NCBI GenBank assembly: GCA_016872875.1
Contig: VGYW01000180.1
Span: 1-15,929, forward strand
Length of the DNA stretch: 15,929 nt
Origin: Planctomycetota bacterium
Lineage (GTDB): Bacteria > Planctomycetota > PUPC01 > DSUN01
Reading direction: 5' to 3'
Part shown: piece by piece, positions 6,789 to 13,237 of the stretch
Position numbering within the stretch: the first letter of the stretch is position 1
How the letters are laid out: each line of letters starts with the position of its first letter
Program-made: the position numbers and the translations under genes
Notes under the pieces: model-generated
The model's input: only the letters and a program-made list of their open reading frames with translations
What the model was told of the DNA's origin: nothing
The model's database searches: none

Positions 6789-7024
6789 CGCGGCGGTTGC
6801 GTTGTGGGGACGTTGTGCACGAGGCGGCGGTGGCCTACCGCGTGAGTTCGACGAAGGACGGGGATGACGCGCTGCTTCCCACCCTCCTGAGGGAGCCGAC
6901 AGCCAACCTCCCCGCGCCGCCCGAGCCCTCCGCCAGAAGGCGGGCATGGCGTCAGGACGAGTTATATTGCGGTCGGCGGTGCGTTGCTCCTGTAAAAGTC
7001 CACAAGGACCCGCCTTCGTCAAAC
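6789..7024. other. Spacer with no recognised gene
   Basis: Between the MITE-like element and the heptamer array I see no convincing gene. The frames that are open have no ribosome binding site and run into the heptamer repeats, where they encode repeat-derived NVRRSTFSVRRF. No clear promoter or terminator was found in this stretch. Confidence 0.6.
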
Positions 7025-7052
7025 GTTCGACGTTCGACGTTCAGCGTTCGAC
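7025..7052. repeat. GTTCGAC heptamer array, four units
   Basis: GTTCGAC, GTTCGAC, GTTCAGC, GTTCGAC in tandem. The unit is the reverse complement of the GTCGAAY heptamers at 13238-13285 and equals those in the right arm at 13320-13360. As at 13368, a TGGTTGCGGC hairpin motif follows closely on the right. Confidence 0.85.
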
Positions 7053-7059
7053 GTTTCCG

Positions 7060-7080
7060 TGGTTGCGGCGGAAGGCCGTG
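7060..7080. repeat. TGGTTGCGGC leader motif, copy A
   Basis: TGGTTGCGGC (7060-7069) followed by GGAA and GGCCG, giving an imperfect GCGGC/GGCCG hairpin. The same motif with a better hairpin occurs at 9701-9720 and 13368-13388, each time within about 55 bases of a start codon once the insertion at 13393 is discounted. Confidence 0.55.
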
Positions 7081-7091
7081 CTGGGTAGAAT
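7063..7091 (+). promoter_or_regulatory. Candidate promoter of the HEAT-repeat gene
   Basis: TTGCGG (7063-7068), a 17-base spacer and TAGAAT (7086-7091). The -10 is good; the -35 matches only the TTG and lies in the repeated TGGTTGCGGC motif, which lowers confidence. Transcription from about 7098 would leave a short leader containing the GGGGAG ribosome binding site before ATG 7114. Confidence 0.4.
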
Positions 7092-7113
7092 GCTGACGAG
7101 AGGGGAGTGAGAC

Positions 7114-9471
7114 ATGCTTGTCCCTCGAGGTGCCGGCTGGATGAGGTTGCTGCGGCTAGCTGTGACATGGGTGTCCGTGGCTCTTGTGGGGCGGTGCCTC
7201 GCGGGGGCACCGGAGACGCCACGGCCGAACGGGCCGACGCCGCTGGCGGTCGAGCAGGCTTTCGAGGAGCTGAAGTCGCCCGACTGGGTGCTCAAGTGGG
7301 CGGCGATGAGCCAGTTGGCGCGCTGGAAGGTGAAGGAGGCCGATGCGCCGCTGAAGGCGATACTCTCGGGCAATGACCATCCGTGGGTTCGGGGCAGGGC
7401 GCTGGTGGCCCTCGCGGAGCTCGCGGGCGAGGCGATGCTGGGCGACGCTCTGGCCCACACGCGCGACGCGGCGCCCGAGCTTCGCGCCGCGGCGGTCGAG
7501 GCTCTCGGCATCCTGGCGCTCCCGAGGGCCGAGGCCGCGGTCGCCCAGGGGCTGAAGGACCGCGCTCCAGAGGTCAGATACCAGGCTGTAGTCGCGCTCG
7601 CCCGCGTGCGCAAGGAGGAGGCGTGGGAGACGGTCCTGCCCCTCCTCGACGACAAGGACGCGCTCCTCGTGCAGCACGGGGCGCGGGCGCTCGTTTACAT
7701 GTCGCGGCCCGAGGCTCACGAGCGGGCGATAGCGCTCCTGGAGCACACGGATGCCGCCGTGCGCGCCGAGGCTGCGAACACGCTGGGCCAGGCCCGCGTG
7801 CCCCAGGCCATCCCAGGGCTGCTCAAGCACATGGCGGCGGACAACGACCCGAAGGTCCGCTTCGCCTGCGAGAAGGCGCTGGCGGGCTTCAGCGGGCGGG
7901 CGCTCTTTCTCCCGCTCCTCGCCGCGCTCCGCGGCGGCAGGCACGAGCTCTACGCCTCCGCCCTCCGGGTGCTCGCCATGCGCCCCGTCCAGGAGGCCTG
8001 CGAGGGCGTGGCCGCGCTCCTCCGCGAGCCCAACCACCCCTACCGCGAGGTGCTGCCCGAGGCCTTCGCACTCCTCAGCCGCGTTGACCCCGACCGCTAC
8101 CAGGAGGTGTTCGCGGCCCACCTGAGCCACACGGCGGCCTACGTGCGGGTGAAGGCCATCGAGAGCCTCGGGCGGTGCGCCAAGGCCGACCAGTTCAAGC
8201 TCCTCCGCCCCATGCTCGCGGACAAGGACCAATCGGTCCGCATCGCGGCCTTCCGAGCCGTCCGCAGCATCACCGACGCCGCGCCGCCGGAGGGGATGAT
8301 CGAGTACCTCGCCGACGCCATCCGCCAGGGGGACCGCTGGACCCATCGCGCGGCCACCGACCTCCTCTGCGAGCGGATCGCCGCCGCCGACCTCTCGCGC
8401 GTCATCGCGCTCCTCACGCCCGTCCTCGGCGGGAAGGACAAGGAGGACCGCGACTACGTGGCGAAGGCCCTCGCCCGCATCGGGGACGACGCGGCCCGCC
8501 GCCGCATCGCCGCGGCCCAGGGCTTCGTGACCGACTGGATGCTCCTCGGCCCATTCCCCTACGACAGCCGCAACCGCGGCTACGGCCCGGCCTACGCCCC
8601 TGAGCACGAGATCGACTTCGCCAAGACCTATCCCGCCATCGCCGCCGACCCCACCGCCGTGTTTCGCTCGGGCGAGCTCACCTGCGGCGAGGAGAAGCGC
8701 AAGGGCCTCTCCATCCAGCCCCCCACCGGCCAGGCCGCCAGCGGAAAGCTCATCGCCTCCTTCGCACTCAAGCTCCCCGAGGCCAACGACCTCAAGCTCT
8801 CGATGGCCGTCGGCCTTGAAGACGCCGCGACGGATTCCGACGGCGTGGCCATCGAGGTCTCGATCGGCGACCAGCGGCTCCTCGCAAAGAAGCTCCTCAA
8901 GCCCGACGGCTGGCAGCCCGCCGAGGCCAGCCTCGCCGACTACGCGGGCAAGAGCGTCACCATCGAGCTCGCCGTGGACCCGCTGGCGAACCCGAAGAAC
9001 GACCGTGCGGCGATTGCCGATCCCCACATCACCGCCGGGGGCAAGGTGGTGGCCAACCTCGCCGACCTGGCCGACACCGCCCCCGTCCGCATCGCCCTGC
9101 CCGACCCCAAGGCCCGCCTCGCCTGGCAGCGCTACCAGGCCGGACGCATAGACGGCGAGGTCTCGCTCTACGACACCTACCCACTCCCCCTCGACGGCAA
9201 GCTCGCCTACGGCGTGGCCGACCTCACCTGCCCCGAGGAGCGCAAGGCCACCGTCTGGGTCAAGAGCGACGACGGCTTCATCCTCTGGCTCAACGGCGTC
9301 GCCGTCAAAGAGCGCCCCGGCGCCGGCGAGGACAAGGCCGAAGTCGCCCTTCGCCAGGGGCCGAACCGCCTCCTCATCAAAGTCTTCAACCTCCGCGAAT
9401 GGTGGCTCTACCACGTCCGCCTCCTCGACCCCGACGGCCGCGCAATCGAGTTCCGCCAAGAGAACCCCTGA
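7114..9471 (+). CDS. Exported HEAT-repeat protein with C-terminal beta-sandwich domains
   Basis: A 785-residue protein. The ATG at 7114 has GGGGAG at good spacing; ATG 7141 (residue 10) is a weaker alternative. Residues 10-31 are a signal peptide (RLLRLAV...VALVGRCLAGA). From about 45 to 465 the sequence is a run of HEAT repeats, seen as recurring two-helix units such as VRGRALVALAELAG, LRAAAVEALGILA, VRYQAVVALARV and VRIAAFRAVRSI. At 472-482 VTDWMLLGPFPYD opens a second region, rich in beta strands, including EVSIGDQRLLAKKLLK. The last 85 residues (VWVKSDDGFILWLNG at 714-728, then NRLLIKVFN) look like a PA14- or galactose-binding-like beta sandwich. Such architecture is typical of extracytoplasmic scaffolding or carbohydrate-binding proteins; the ligand is unknown. 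It is monocistronic. The strong G/C third positions keep long antisense frames open, which are not genes. Confidence 0.88.
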   Translation: MLVPRGAGWMRLLRLAVTWVSVALVGRCLAGAPETPRPNGPTPLAVEQAFEELKSPDWVLKWAAMSQLARWKVKEADAPLKAILSGNDHPWVRGRALVALAELAGEAMLGDALAHTRDAAPELRAAAVEALGILALPRAEAAVAQGLKDRAPEVRYQAVVALARVRKEEAWETVLPLLDDKDALLVQHGARALVYMSRPEAHERAIALLEHTDAAVRAEAANTLGQARVPQAIPGLLKHMAADNDPKVRFACEKALAGFSGRALFLPLLAALRGGRHELYASALRVLAMRPVQEACEGVAALLREPNHPYREVLPEAFALLSRVDPDRYQEVFAAHLSHTAAYVRVKAIESLGRCAKADQFKLLRPMLADKDQSVRIAAFRAVRSITDAAPPEGMIEYLADAIRQGDRWTHRAATDLLCERIAAADLSRVIALLTPVLGGKDKEDRDYVAKALARIGDDAARRRIAAAQGFVTDWMLLGPFPYDSRNRGYGPAYAPEHEIDFAKTYPAIAADPTAVFRSGELTCGEEKRKGLSIQPPTGQAASGKLIASFALKLPEANDLKLSMAVGLEDAATDSDGVAIEVSIGDQRLLAKKLLKPDGWQPAEASLADYAGKSVTIELAVDPLANPKNDRAAIADPHITAGGKVVANLADLADTAPVRIALPDPKARLAWQRYQAGRIDGEVSLYDTYPLPLDGKLAYGVADLTCPEERKATVWVKSDDGFILWLNGVAVKERPGAGEDKAEVALRQGPNRLLIKVFNLREWWLYHVRLLDPDGRAIEFRQENP

Positions 9472-9574
9472 CCCGCACGGATGTCGTGCCTCGGATTTCC
9501 AGTTTCCCTCTTTCCTCACCACCCGCCGCGATTCACACGGGGCACCGGCCACGAGCGACCGGTCTCACGCCATC

Positions 9575-9648
9575 GGTGCCCGCGCCACGCCCATTGTGTA
9601 TCAACTCCCCCTCTCCCAGGGTTGATACACAATGGGCGTGGCGGCACC
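9575..9648. repeat. Long palindrome between the HEAT and endonuclease genes
   Basis: GCCACGCCCATTGTGTATCA plus AC (9584-9605) pairs perfectly with 9621-9642 over 22 bp across a 15-base loop. After a three-base bulge GGTGCC (9575-9580) pairs with GGCACC (9643-9648). A third segment, GGCACCG at 9541-9547, could pair with CGGTGCC (9574-9580) instead, giving two exclusive folds. There is no T-run. The core CCCATTGTGTATCAAC is related to the hairpins at 11212-11406. It lies after the HEAT gene stop and just before the endonuclease promoter. Confidence 0.9.
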
Positions 9649-9668
9649 GACGAGTCACAACGGGGAGC

Positions 9669-9696
9669 TTGACGTGTCGGGGCGAAGGCATAGAAT
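9669..9696 (+). promoter_or_regulatory. Promoter of the endonuclease III gene
   Basis: TTGACG (9669-9674), a 16-base spacer and TAGAAT (9691-9696); each box matches five of six consensus positions. Transcription would begin near 9703, at the TGGTTGCGGCC hairpin, with a leader of about 30 bases to the ATG at 9735. Confidence 0.7.
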
Positions 9697-9700
9697 GCTC

Positions 9701-9720
9701 TGGTTGCGGCCACAGGCCGC
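9701..9720. repeat. TGGTTGCGGCC leader hairpin, copy B
   Basis: TGGTTGCGGCC then ACA then GGCCGC: a perfect 6-bp GCGGCC/GGCCGC stem at the predicted 5' end of the endonuclease transcript, five bases before the AGGAGG ribosome binding site region. Related copies are at 7060-7080 and 13368-13388. Confidence 0.6.
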
Positions 9721-9734
9721 GTCAAGGAGGTGCT

Positions 9735-10427
9735 ATGGGCGAGCCAGGCTCGACCGCGGCGCTGTGCCGGCGGACGGCGCAGGCCGTGGCCGCGCTCGAA
9801 CGGCGCTTCGGGACGCCCGAGTGGGACGGCCCCGAGCCCCCACTCGATGCCCTGGTGCGGACCGTGCTCTCCCAGAGCACGAGCGACGCCAATTCCGGCC
9901 GCGCCTTCGACGCACTGAAGGAGGCGTTCCCCACCTGGGAGGCCGCCTTCGCCGCGGGGCCGGCCGCAATCGAGGCCGCCATCCGCTCCGGCGGACTCGC
10001 CCGCCAGAAGAGCCGCCGAATCCACAACATCCTTGCCTGGGTTCGCGAACGCTTCGGGCGCTTCGACCTCGATGCCGTCGATCAGATGCCGACGGATGAG
10101 GCCTTCGACACCTTTCTCCCCCTCGAAGGCATCGGCGTCAAGACCGTCGCCGTCATGCTCCTCTTCGCCTGCGGGCGCGACTGCTTCCCCGTGGACACCC
10201 ACGTCCACCGCATCCTGCGCCGCGTCGGCCTGGTGCCGCCGACGGCCACCGCCGAGCGCACCTTCCACCTGATGGGGCCGCTCGTCCCGCCGGGCAAGGC
10301 CCTCTCGTTCCACGTCAACCTCCTTGCCCTCGGGCGCACCCTCTGCCGGCCGACGGACCCCAACTGCCCCCACTGTCCCCTCGGAAAAACGTGTGAATTC
10401 GCCAGCAAACGCGGCCCCACAAACTGA
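9735..10427 (+). CDS. nth: Endonuclease III-family DNA glycosylase/AP lyase
   Basis: A 230-residue HhH-GPD family enzyme (PF00730) of base excision repair, which removes oxidised pyrimidines and can cleave the resulting abasic site. The helix-hairpin-helix LEGIGVKTVAVML has Lys136 at the position of the catalytic lysine, and FPVDTHVHRILRRVG has Asp154 as the catalytic aspartate. The C terminus carries a 4Fe-4S loop at Cys204, Cys211, Cys214 and Cys220 (CX6CX2CX5C), the classical Nth spacing. The substrate-side motif is LSQSTSDANSGRAF (45-58) rather than the LSAQATD of E. coli Nth, so it belongs to a more divergent branch and the exact lesion range is open. AAGGAGG lies four bases before ATG 9735. 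It has its own promoter and ends at a hairpin three bases past the stop, facing the tRNA gene. Confidence 0.92.
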   Translation: MGEPGSTAALCRRTAQAVAALERRFGTPEWDGPEPPLDALVRTVLSQSTSDANSGRAFDALKEAFPTWEAAFAAGPAAIEAAIRSGGLARQKSRRIHNILAWVRERFGRFDLDAVDQMPTDEAFDTFLPLEGIGVKTVAVMLLFACGRDCFPVDTHVHRILRRVGLVPPTATAERTFHLMGPLVPPGKALSFHVNLLALGRTLCRPTDPNCPHCPLGKTCEFASKRGPTN

Positions 10428-10429
10428 GA

Positions 10430-10464
10430 AAGGCCAGCGACTCTTCGCATGAATCGCTGGCCTT
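10430..10464. terminator. Bidirectional terminator hairpin between nth and tRNA-Lys
   Basis: AAGGCCAGCGA (10430-10440) and TCGCTGGCCTT (10454-10464) form a perfect 11-bp stem with a 13-base loop. It starts three bases after the endonuclease stop and 17 bases beyond the tRNA 3' end on the other strand. On the minus strand TTTCTC follows, a modest T-rich tail; on the plus strand there is almost none. Confidence 0.65.
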
Positions 10465-10480
10465 CGGCGTGTTCCGCCCC

Positions 10481-10556
10481 TGGTACGCCTGGAGGGACTC
10501 GAACCCACGACCCGCGGATTAAGAATCCGCTGCTCTCCCGACTGAGCTACAGGCGC
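10481..10556 (-). tRNA. tRNA-Lys (anticodon CTT)
   Basis: On the minus strand the sequence folds as a 76-base tRNA with encoded CCA. The acceptor arms are GCGCCTG and CAGGCGT (first pair G-U), with discriminator A. The D arm is GCTC/GAGC around AGTCGGGA. The anticodon stem is GCGGA/TCCGC with loop TTCTTAA, so the anticodon is CTT, reading AAG lysine codons. The T arm is GTGGG, loop TTCGAGT, CCCTC, which leaves one U-U mismatch at about position 50-64. A near-consensus promoter precedes it. Confidence 0.95.
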
Positions 10557-10562
10557 AATGCT

Positions 10563-10590
10563 ATTATACCAATTGGGCGGGGGTTTTCAA
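10563..10590 (-). promoter_or_regulatory. tRNA-Lys promoter overlapping the dCMP deaminase stop codon
   Basis: On the minus strand TTGAAA (10590-10585), a 16-base spacer and a perfect TATAAT (10568-10563), seven bases before the tRNA 5' end. The TGA stop codon of the deaminase gene (10589-10587) lies inside the -35 box. Confidence 0.8.
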
Positions 10591-11048
10591 CTGGAAGTCG
10601 GCGGGAAGGCGAGGTGGACGACTTCGATGCGGGCCTCGTCGAGGAGCTCGCGGGCCAGAGGGTCGGGGTAGTCGCCAGCCTCCGCGATGCGCTTGACCCC
10701 GGCGTTGATGATCATCTTGGCACACAGGGAGCAGGGGTAGGTGGTGGTGTAGAGGATGGAGTCCTGGGTGCTGACGCCGTGGACGGCGGCCTGGAGGAAG
10801 GCGTTCATCTCGGCGTGGAGGCCGCGGCAGAGCTCGTGGCGCTCGCCGGAGGGCACGCCCTGCTGCTGGCGGATGCAGCCGAGCTCTTCGCAGTGCCGCA
10901 GGCCGCTCGGGGCGCCGTTGTAGCCTGTGGCCAGGATGCGCTTGTTCTTGACCAGGATCGCGCCCACCTTGCGGCGCAGGCAGGTGGAACGCTCCGCCAC
11001 GTCGAAGGCGATCTTCAGGAAATACTCGTCCCAACTGGGCCGCGACAC
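10587..11048 (-). CDS. dCMP deaminase (ComEB-like)
   Basis: A 153-residue zinc deaminase (PF00383) that converts dCMP to dUMP, a supply of precursor for dTMP. The catalytic HAE motif is at 78-80 (His78 zinc ligand, Glu80 proton shuttle) and PCSLC at 105-109 gives Cys106 and Cys109 as the other ligands. TGYNGAPSG (41-49) is the nucleotide-binding loop typical of dCMP deaminases. HCEELGC (52-58) with HELC (71-74) matches the additional metal site of ComEB/T4-type enzymes. The start is GTG 11048, because AAAGGAG lies nine bases upstream; an in-frame ATG at 11156 would add 36 unrelated residues and lies upstream of the promoter. It has its own promoter at 11078-11106 and is followed closely by tRNA-Lys. 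I leave the symbol blank because dcd, comEB and tadA naming varies. Confidence 0.93.
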   Translation of the reverse strand: MSRPSWDEYFLKIAFDVAERSTCLRRKVGAILVKNKRILATGYNGAPSGLRHCEELGCIRQQQGVPSGERHELCRGLHAEMNAFLQAAVHGVSTQDSILYTTTYPCSLCAKMIINAGVKRIAEAGDYPDPLARELLDEARIEVVHLAFPPTSS

Positions 11049-11077
11049 GGTGGTTGGCTCCTTTCCCCGAGCCAGCA

Positions 11078-11106
11078 ATTCTAGCCCGAGCCTCTTTCGG
11101 GTGCAA
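11078..11106 (-). promoter_or_regulatory. Promoter of the dCMP deaminase gene
   Basis: On the minus strand TTGCAC (11106-11101), a 17-base spacer and TAGAAT (11083-11078). The start site would be near 11071, leaving a leader of about 23 bases containing the AAAGGAG site. Its position supports GTG 11048 as the real start. Confidence 0.6.
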
Positions 11107-11167
11107 GTGTGTCCGCCCCACCCTAGCGTGGCGGGCGACGGAACCCCGGACATCACACCCGACCCTC

Positions 11168-11406
11168 CTTTGGGCGTTTTTGGCGATCCGGACGCTTCCG
11201 GGGCGGTCCCGCCATACTGTGTCAGCCCAAACTTGACCCACTATGGGTATTTCCGCGATCCGGACGCATCCGGGGCCGTTTTTCCCATAGTGTGTCAACC
11301 GCGCACCTGATGTTTGACACACTATGGGCGTTTTGGCGGTCCGGACGCATCTTTGGCCGTTTTTCTCATACCGGCCAACTGCGCAGGGCCGTTGGCCCAC
11401 TATGAG
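11168..11406. repeat. Array of about three 73-81 bp units with nested, covarying hairpins
   Basis: Units begin at about 11168, 11241 and 11322, and a fourth start is at 11400 (CTTTGGG, CTATGGG, CTATGGG, CTATGAG). Each holds a GATCCGGACGCATCCGG-like small hairpin (CCGGA/TCCGG) and ends in an arm that pairs with the start of the next unit. The central junction pairs CCCATAGTGTGTCAA (11284-11298) with TTGACACACTATGGG (11314-11328) over 15 bp with a 15-base loop. The third pairs CTCATA (11365-11370) with TATGAG (11401-11406) and GGCCAAC (11373-11379) with GTTGGCC (11391-11397). The first pairs 11212-11225 with 11233-11247 imperfectly. The minus strand stays open through the array and would read as a tandem peptide ([19 protein letters not shown]), which I regard as non-coding. 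Confidence 0.88.
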
Positions 11407-11584
11407 TCCGCTGGCGCCCCTCTTGGAGGCGGGCCAACCACGCTTGGGACGTGCTCGGTTGTCAGGCTCCGCGTCGGGCCGGCTCCTCTCGCGGGCATCA
11501 GGCCCGCGGAGGCTGGGCGCACTGGCGCGCTGGGGCGCGCGCCGAGTCTGGCCCCTGATCCTGCTAAGCAGCTCTTCTCCGCTA
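11407..11584. other. Spacer with no recognised gene
   Basis: Very G+C-rich sequence with no supported gene. The only clear structure is CGCGGGC/GCCCGCG (11490-11508), a 7-bp stem with an ATCAG loop. Confidence 0.6.
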
Positions 11585-11675
11585 TCGTCCTCGTCCGTCG
11601 TCCTCGTCCTCGACTCTGTCCGCGACAGACCAAGGGGATCGAGGACGAGGGACGAGGGACGAGGACGAGGACGAT
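11585..11675. repeat. Inverted GTCCTC/GAGGAC simple repeat
   Basis: A left arm of TCGTCC and TCCTCG units (11585-11613) faces GAGGACGAGG units (11639-11675). They are imperfectly complementary, with one or two base insertions in the right arm. Between them CTGTC/GACAG forms a small hairpin. In composition and design it resembles the GTC/GAC inverted repeat at 3384-3474. Confidence 0.8.
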
Positions 11676-11731
11676 TGGAGAGAGAGGAAGAACAGCGCCA
11701 GGATTGGGGGCCATACTCGTGCGCGCCCGCT

Positions 11732-11759
11732 TGACTTCCCCTCTGGCTGTGCTATCCTT
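11732..11759 (+). promoter_or_regulatory. Promoter of the membrane protein/beta-lactamase pair
   Basis: TTGACT (11732-11737), a 16-base spacer and TATCCT (11754-11759). Transcription would begin near 11766, about 40 bases before ATG 11805. Confidence 0.6.
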
Positions 11760-11804
11760 GATGCCGGCGGAGGCGGGACGTGTGGTGGGTTGAGGAGAGC
11801 TCCG

Positions 11805-12059
11805 ATGGGGCCAATCGGTCGGCTGGCGAAGGCCCGCGTGACGACGGAGTTGTTTGACGCGCGGCTGGCTCAGGTGCTCTGCTTCATTGCGGCGGTAGGC
11901 ATCTTCGTGGCCGTGGTGCTCAAGCTCTGCCGCCTGCGGCTCACGGAGGAGCAGCTCATCATCGGGCTGCTGGCCGCCATCGCCTGCTCGCTGCTGCTCG
12001 TCGTCCTCGGCCTCCTGCTCCCCATCTCGGCCGCCCTGCGGAAGGACCGCCAGGAATGA
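11805..12059 (+). CDS. Small two-helix membrane protein coupled to the beta-lactamase-like gene
   Basis: An 84-residue protein with two hydrophobic segments: about 24-41 (VLCFIAAVGIFVAVVLKL) and 51-76 (LIIGLLAAI...LVVLGLLLPI). They are joined by a short charged turn, CRLRLTEEQ. The N-terminal part is basic and the last residues (RKDRQE) are charged, so both ends probably face the cytoplasm. GAGGAG lies seven bases before ATG 11805. Its TGA overlaps the next ATG as ATGA (12056-12059), so translation of the two genes is probably coupled. I recognise no named family. The tight coupling suggests a membrane partner of the exported enzyme, but this is inference. Confidence 0.75.
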   Translation: MGPIGRLAKARVTTELFDARLAQVLCFIAAVGIFVAVVLKLCRLRLTEEQLIIGLLAAIACSLLLVVLGLLLPISAALRKDRQE

Positions 12060-13207
12060 GGGCCGAAGCTACCAGCCTGGTCATTGGGGCCGTTGTCGCG
12101 CTTCTGGCCATCGCGTCGTCCGCGCGTGCGAGGGCCGCGGAAGCAGGGCCTGCGCCTCTGGCCGATGTGCTTGAGCCGATTCGGGCCAGGCACAAGCTGC
12201 CGGCGCTCGCGGCGGCGGTGGTGCTCAAGGGGCGGCTTGTCGCGCTCGACGCGGTCGGCGTGAGGAAGACGGGCACCGACGTTGCGGTGACCCGCGACGA
12301 CCAGTTCCACATCGGCTCGTGCACGAAGGCGATGACGGCCACCCTCATCGGCCTGCTGGTGGAACAAGGGAAGCTGAAGTGGGAGACGCCCCTGGCCGAG
12401 GCGCTCCCCGGCCTGGCGGAGGCGATGCACGCCGACTTCCGCCCCGTGACGATTCGCCAGCTCCTCTGCCACCGCGGGGGCGTCCGCCCGAACCTGCCCG
12501 AGCGGAAGACCTGGGCCGACGCCGCCCGGGGCAAGACGCCGCGCGAGCAGCGCGCGCACTTCGCCTCCGCACACCTCACCCAGCCGCCCGCATACAAGCC
12601 GGGCACGAAGTTCCAGTATGCCAACGCCGGCTACGGCATCCTGGGCGCAATCGCCGAGCGGGCGACCGACACGCCCTACGAGACTCTGATGGGGAAGATG
12701 CTCTTCGACCCGCTGGGCATGGCCTCGGCTGGCTTCGGGGCGATGGGCTCCCCAGGCAAGGTTGACCAGCCCTGGCAGCACCGCGTGAACGACAAGGGGG
12801 AGCACCAGGCCATCGAGCCGGGGCCGCGGAGCGACAATCCCGACGCGATCGGCCCTGGCGGCAAGGTCCACTGCTCGCTGGCCGACTGGGCGAAGTTCGT
12901 GATGGAACACCTGCCCACCAGCCCGCGCGCGCCCAGGCTGCTGAGGGCCGAGACGTTCGAGGAGCTCCACGAGCCGCCCGAGGGGGGCGACTACGCCCCA
13001 GGCTGGCTCGTGGTCGAGCGGCCGTGGGGCGGCGGACGCGTGCTGACCCACGCGGGGAGCAACACGATGAACTACGCCGTGGCCTGGCTCGCCCCGCTGC
13101 GCGACTTCGCCGTGCTCGTGGCGACCAACCAGGGCAACGGCGGGGCCGACCGGGCCGTGGACGAGGCGGCCGGCGCCCTCGTCAGGAAGTTCCTGGCGGC
13201 GCGGTAG
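12056..13207 (+). CDS. Exported serine beta-lactamase/DD-peptidase-like hydrolase (PF00144)
   Basis: A 383-residue serine hydrolase of the class C beta-lactamase/penicillin-binding family (PF00144, peptidase family S12). Residues 7-28 are a signal peptide (LVIGAVVALLAIASSARARA). The three active-site motifs are intact: SxxK as SCTK at 88-91, YxN as YAN at 188-190 and HxG as HAG at 332-334. The last replaces the KTG of true AmpC enzymes and is common in esterase- or peptidase-like members. So it is more likely an esterase or D-amino-acid peptidase acting outside the cytoplasm than a resistance enzyme. Other conserved segments are TIRQLLCHRGGV (132-143) and LMGKMLFDPLGM (211-222). It is the second gene of a two-gene unit, overlapping the membrane protein by four bases, and no AmpR-type regulator is nearby. 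Confidence 0.9.
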   Translation: MRAEATSLVIGAVVALLAIASSARARAAEAGPAPLADVLEPIRARHKLPALAAAVVLKGRLVALDAVGVRKTGTDVAVTRDDQFHIGSCTKAMTATLIGLLVEQGKLKWETPLAEALPGLAEAMHADFRPVTIRQLLCHRGGVRPNLPERKTWADAARGKTPREQRAHFASAHLTQPPAYKPGTKFQYANAGYGILGAIAERATDTPYETLMGKMLFDPLGMASAGFGAMGSPGKVDQPWQHRVNDKGEHQAIEPGPRSDNPDAIGPGGKVHCSLADWAKFVMEHLPTSPRAPRLLRAETFEELHEPPEGGDYAPGWLVVERPWGGGRVLTHAGSNTMNYAVAWLAPLRDFAVLVATNQGNGGADRAVDEAAGALVRKFLAAR

Positions 13208-13237
13208 GCCCACAAGGCATGTGTGAAGGGGACGAAT

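Noticed and set aside
7156..9552. 798-codon leftward open frame across the HEAT-repeat gene
   Set aside because: It is the complement of a strongly G/C-biased gene with a signal peptide, ribosome binding site and clear repeats; the antisense product has no recognisable motif.
10564..11400. 278-codon leftward frame reading through the hairpin array as a tandem peptide
   Set aside because: It overlaps the deaminase gene in another frame, lacks a ribosome binding site, and unit lengths of 73, 81 and 78 bases do not preserve one reading frame.
11168..11406. CRISPR or integron attC array
   Set aside because: The segments between repeated parts are themselves related, periods are irregular, and there is no cas or integrase gene or attC core pattern.
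11314..11793. Rightward frames across the spacer before the membrane protein gene
   Set aside because: They run through the hairpin array and the GTCCTC repeat, have no ribosome binding site, and end upstream of or across the predicted promoter.
12056..13207. AmpC-type beta-lactamase giving antibiotic resistance
   Set aside because: The third motif is HAG rather than KTG and there is no AmpR-like regulator; PF00144 covers many esterases and peptidases.
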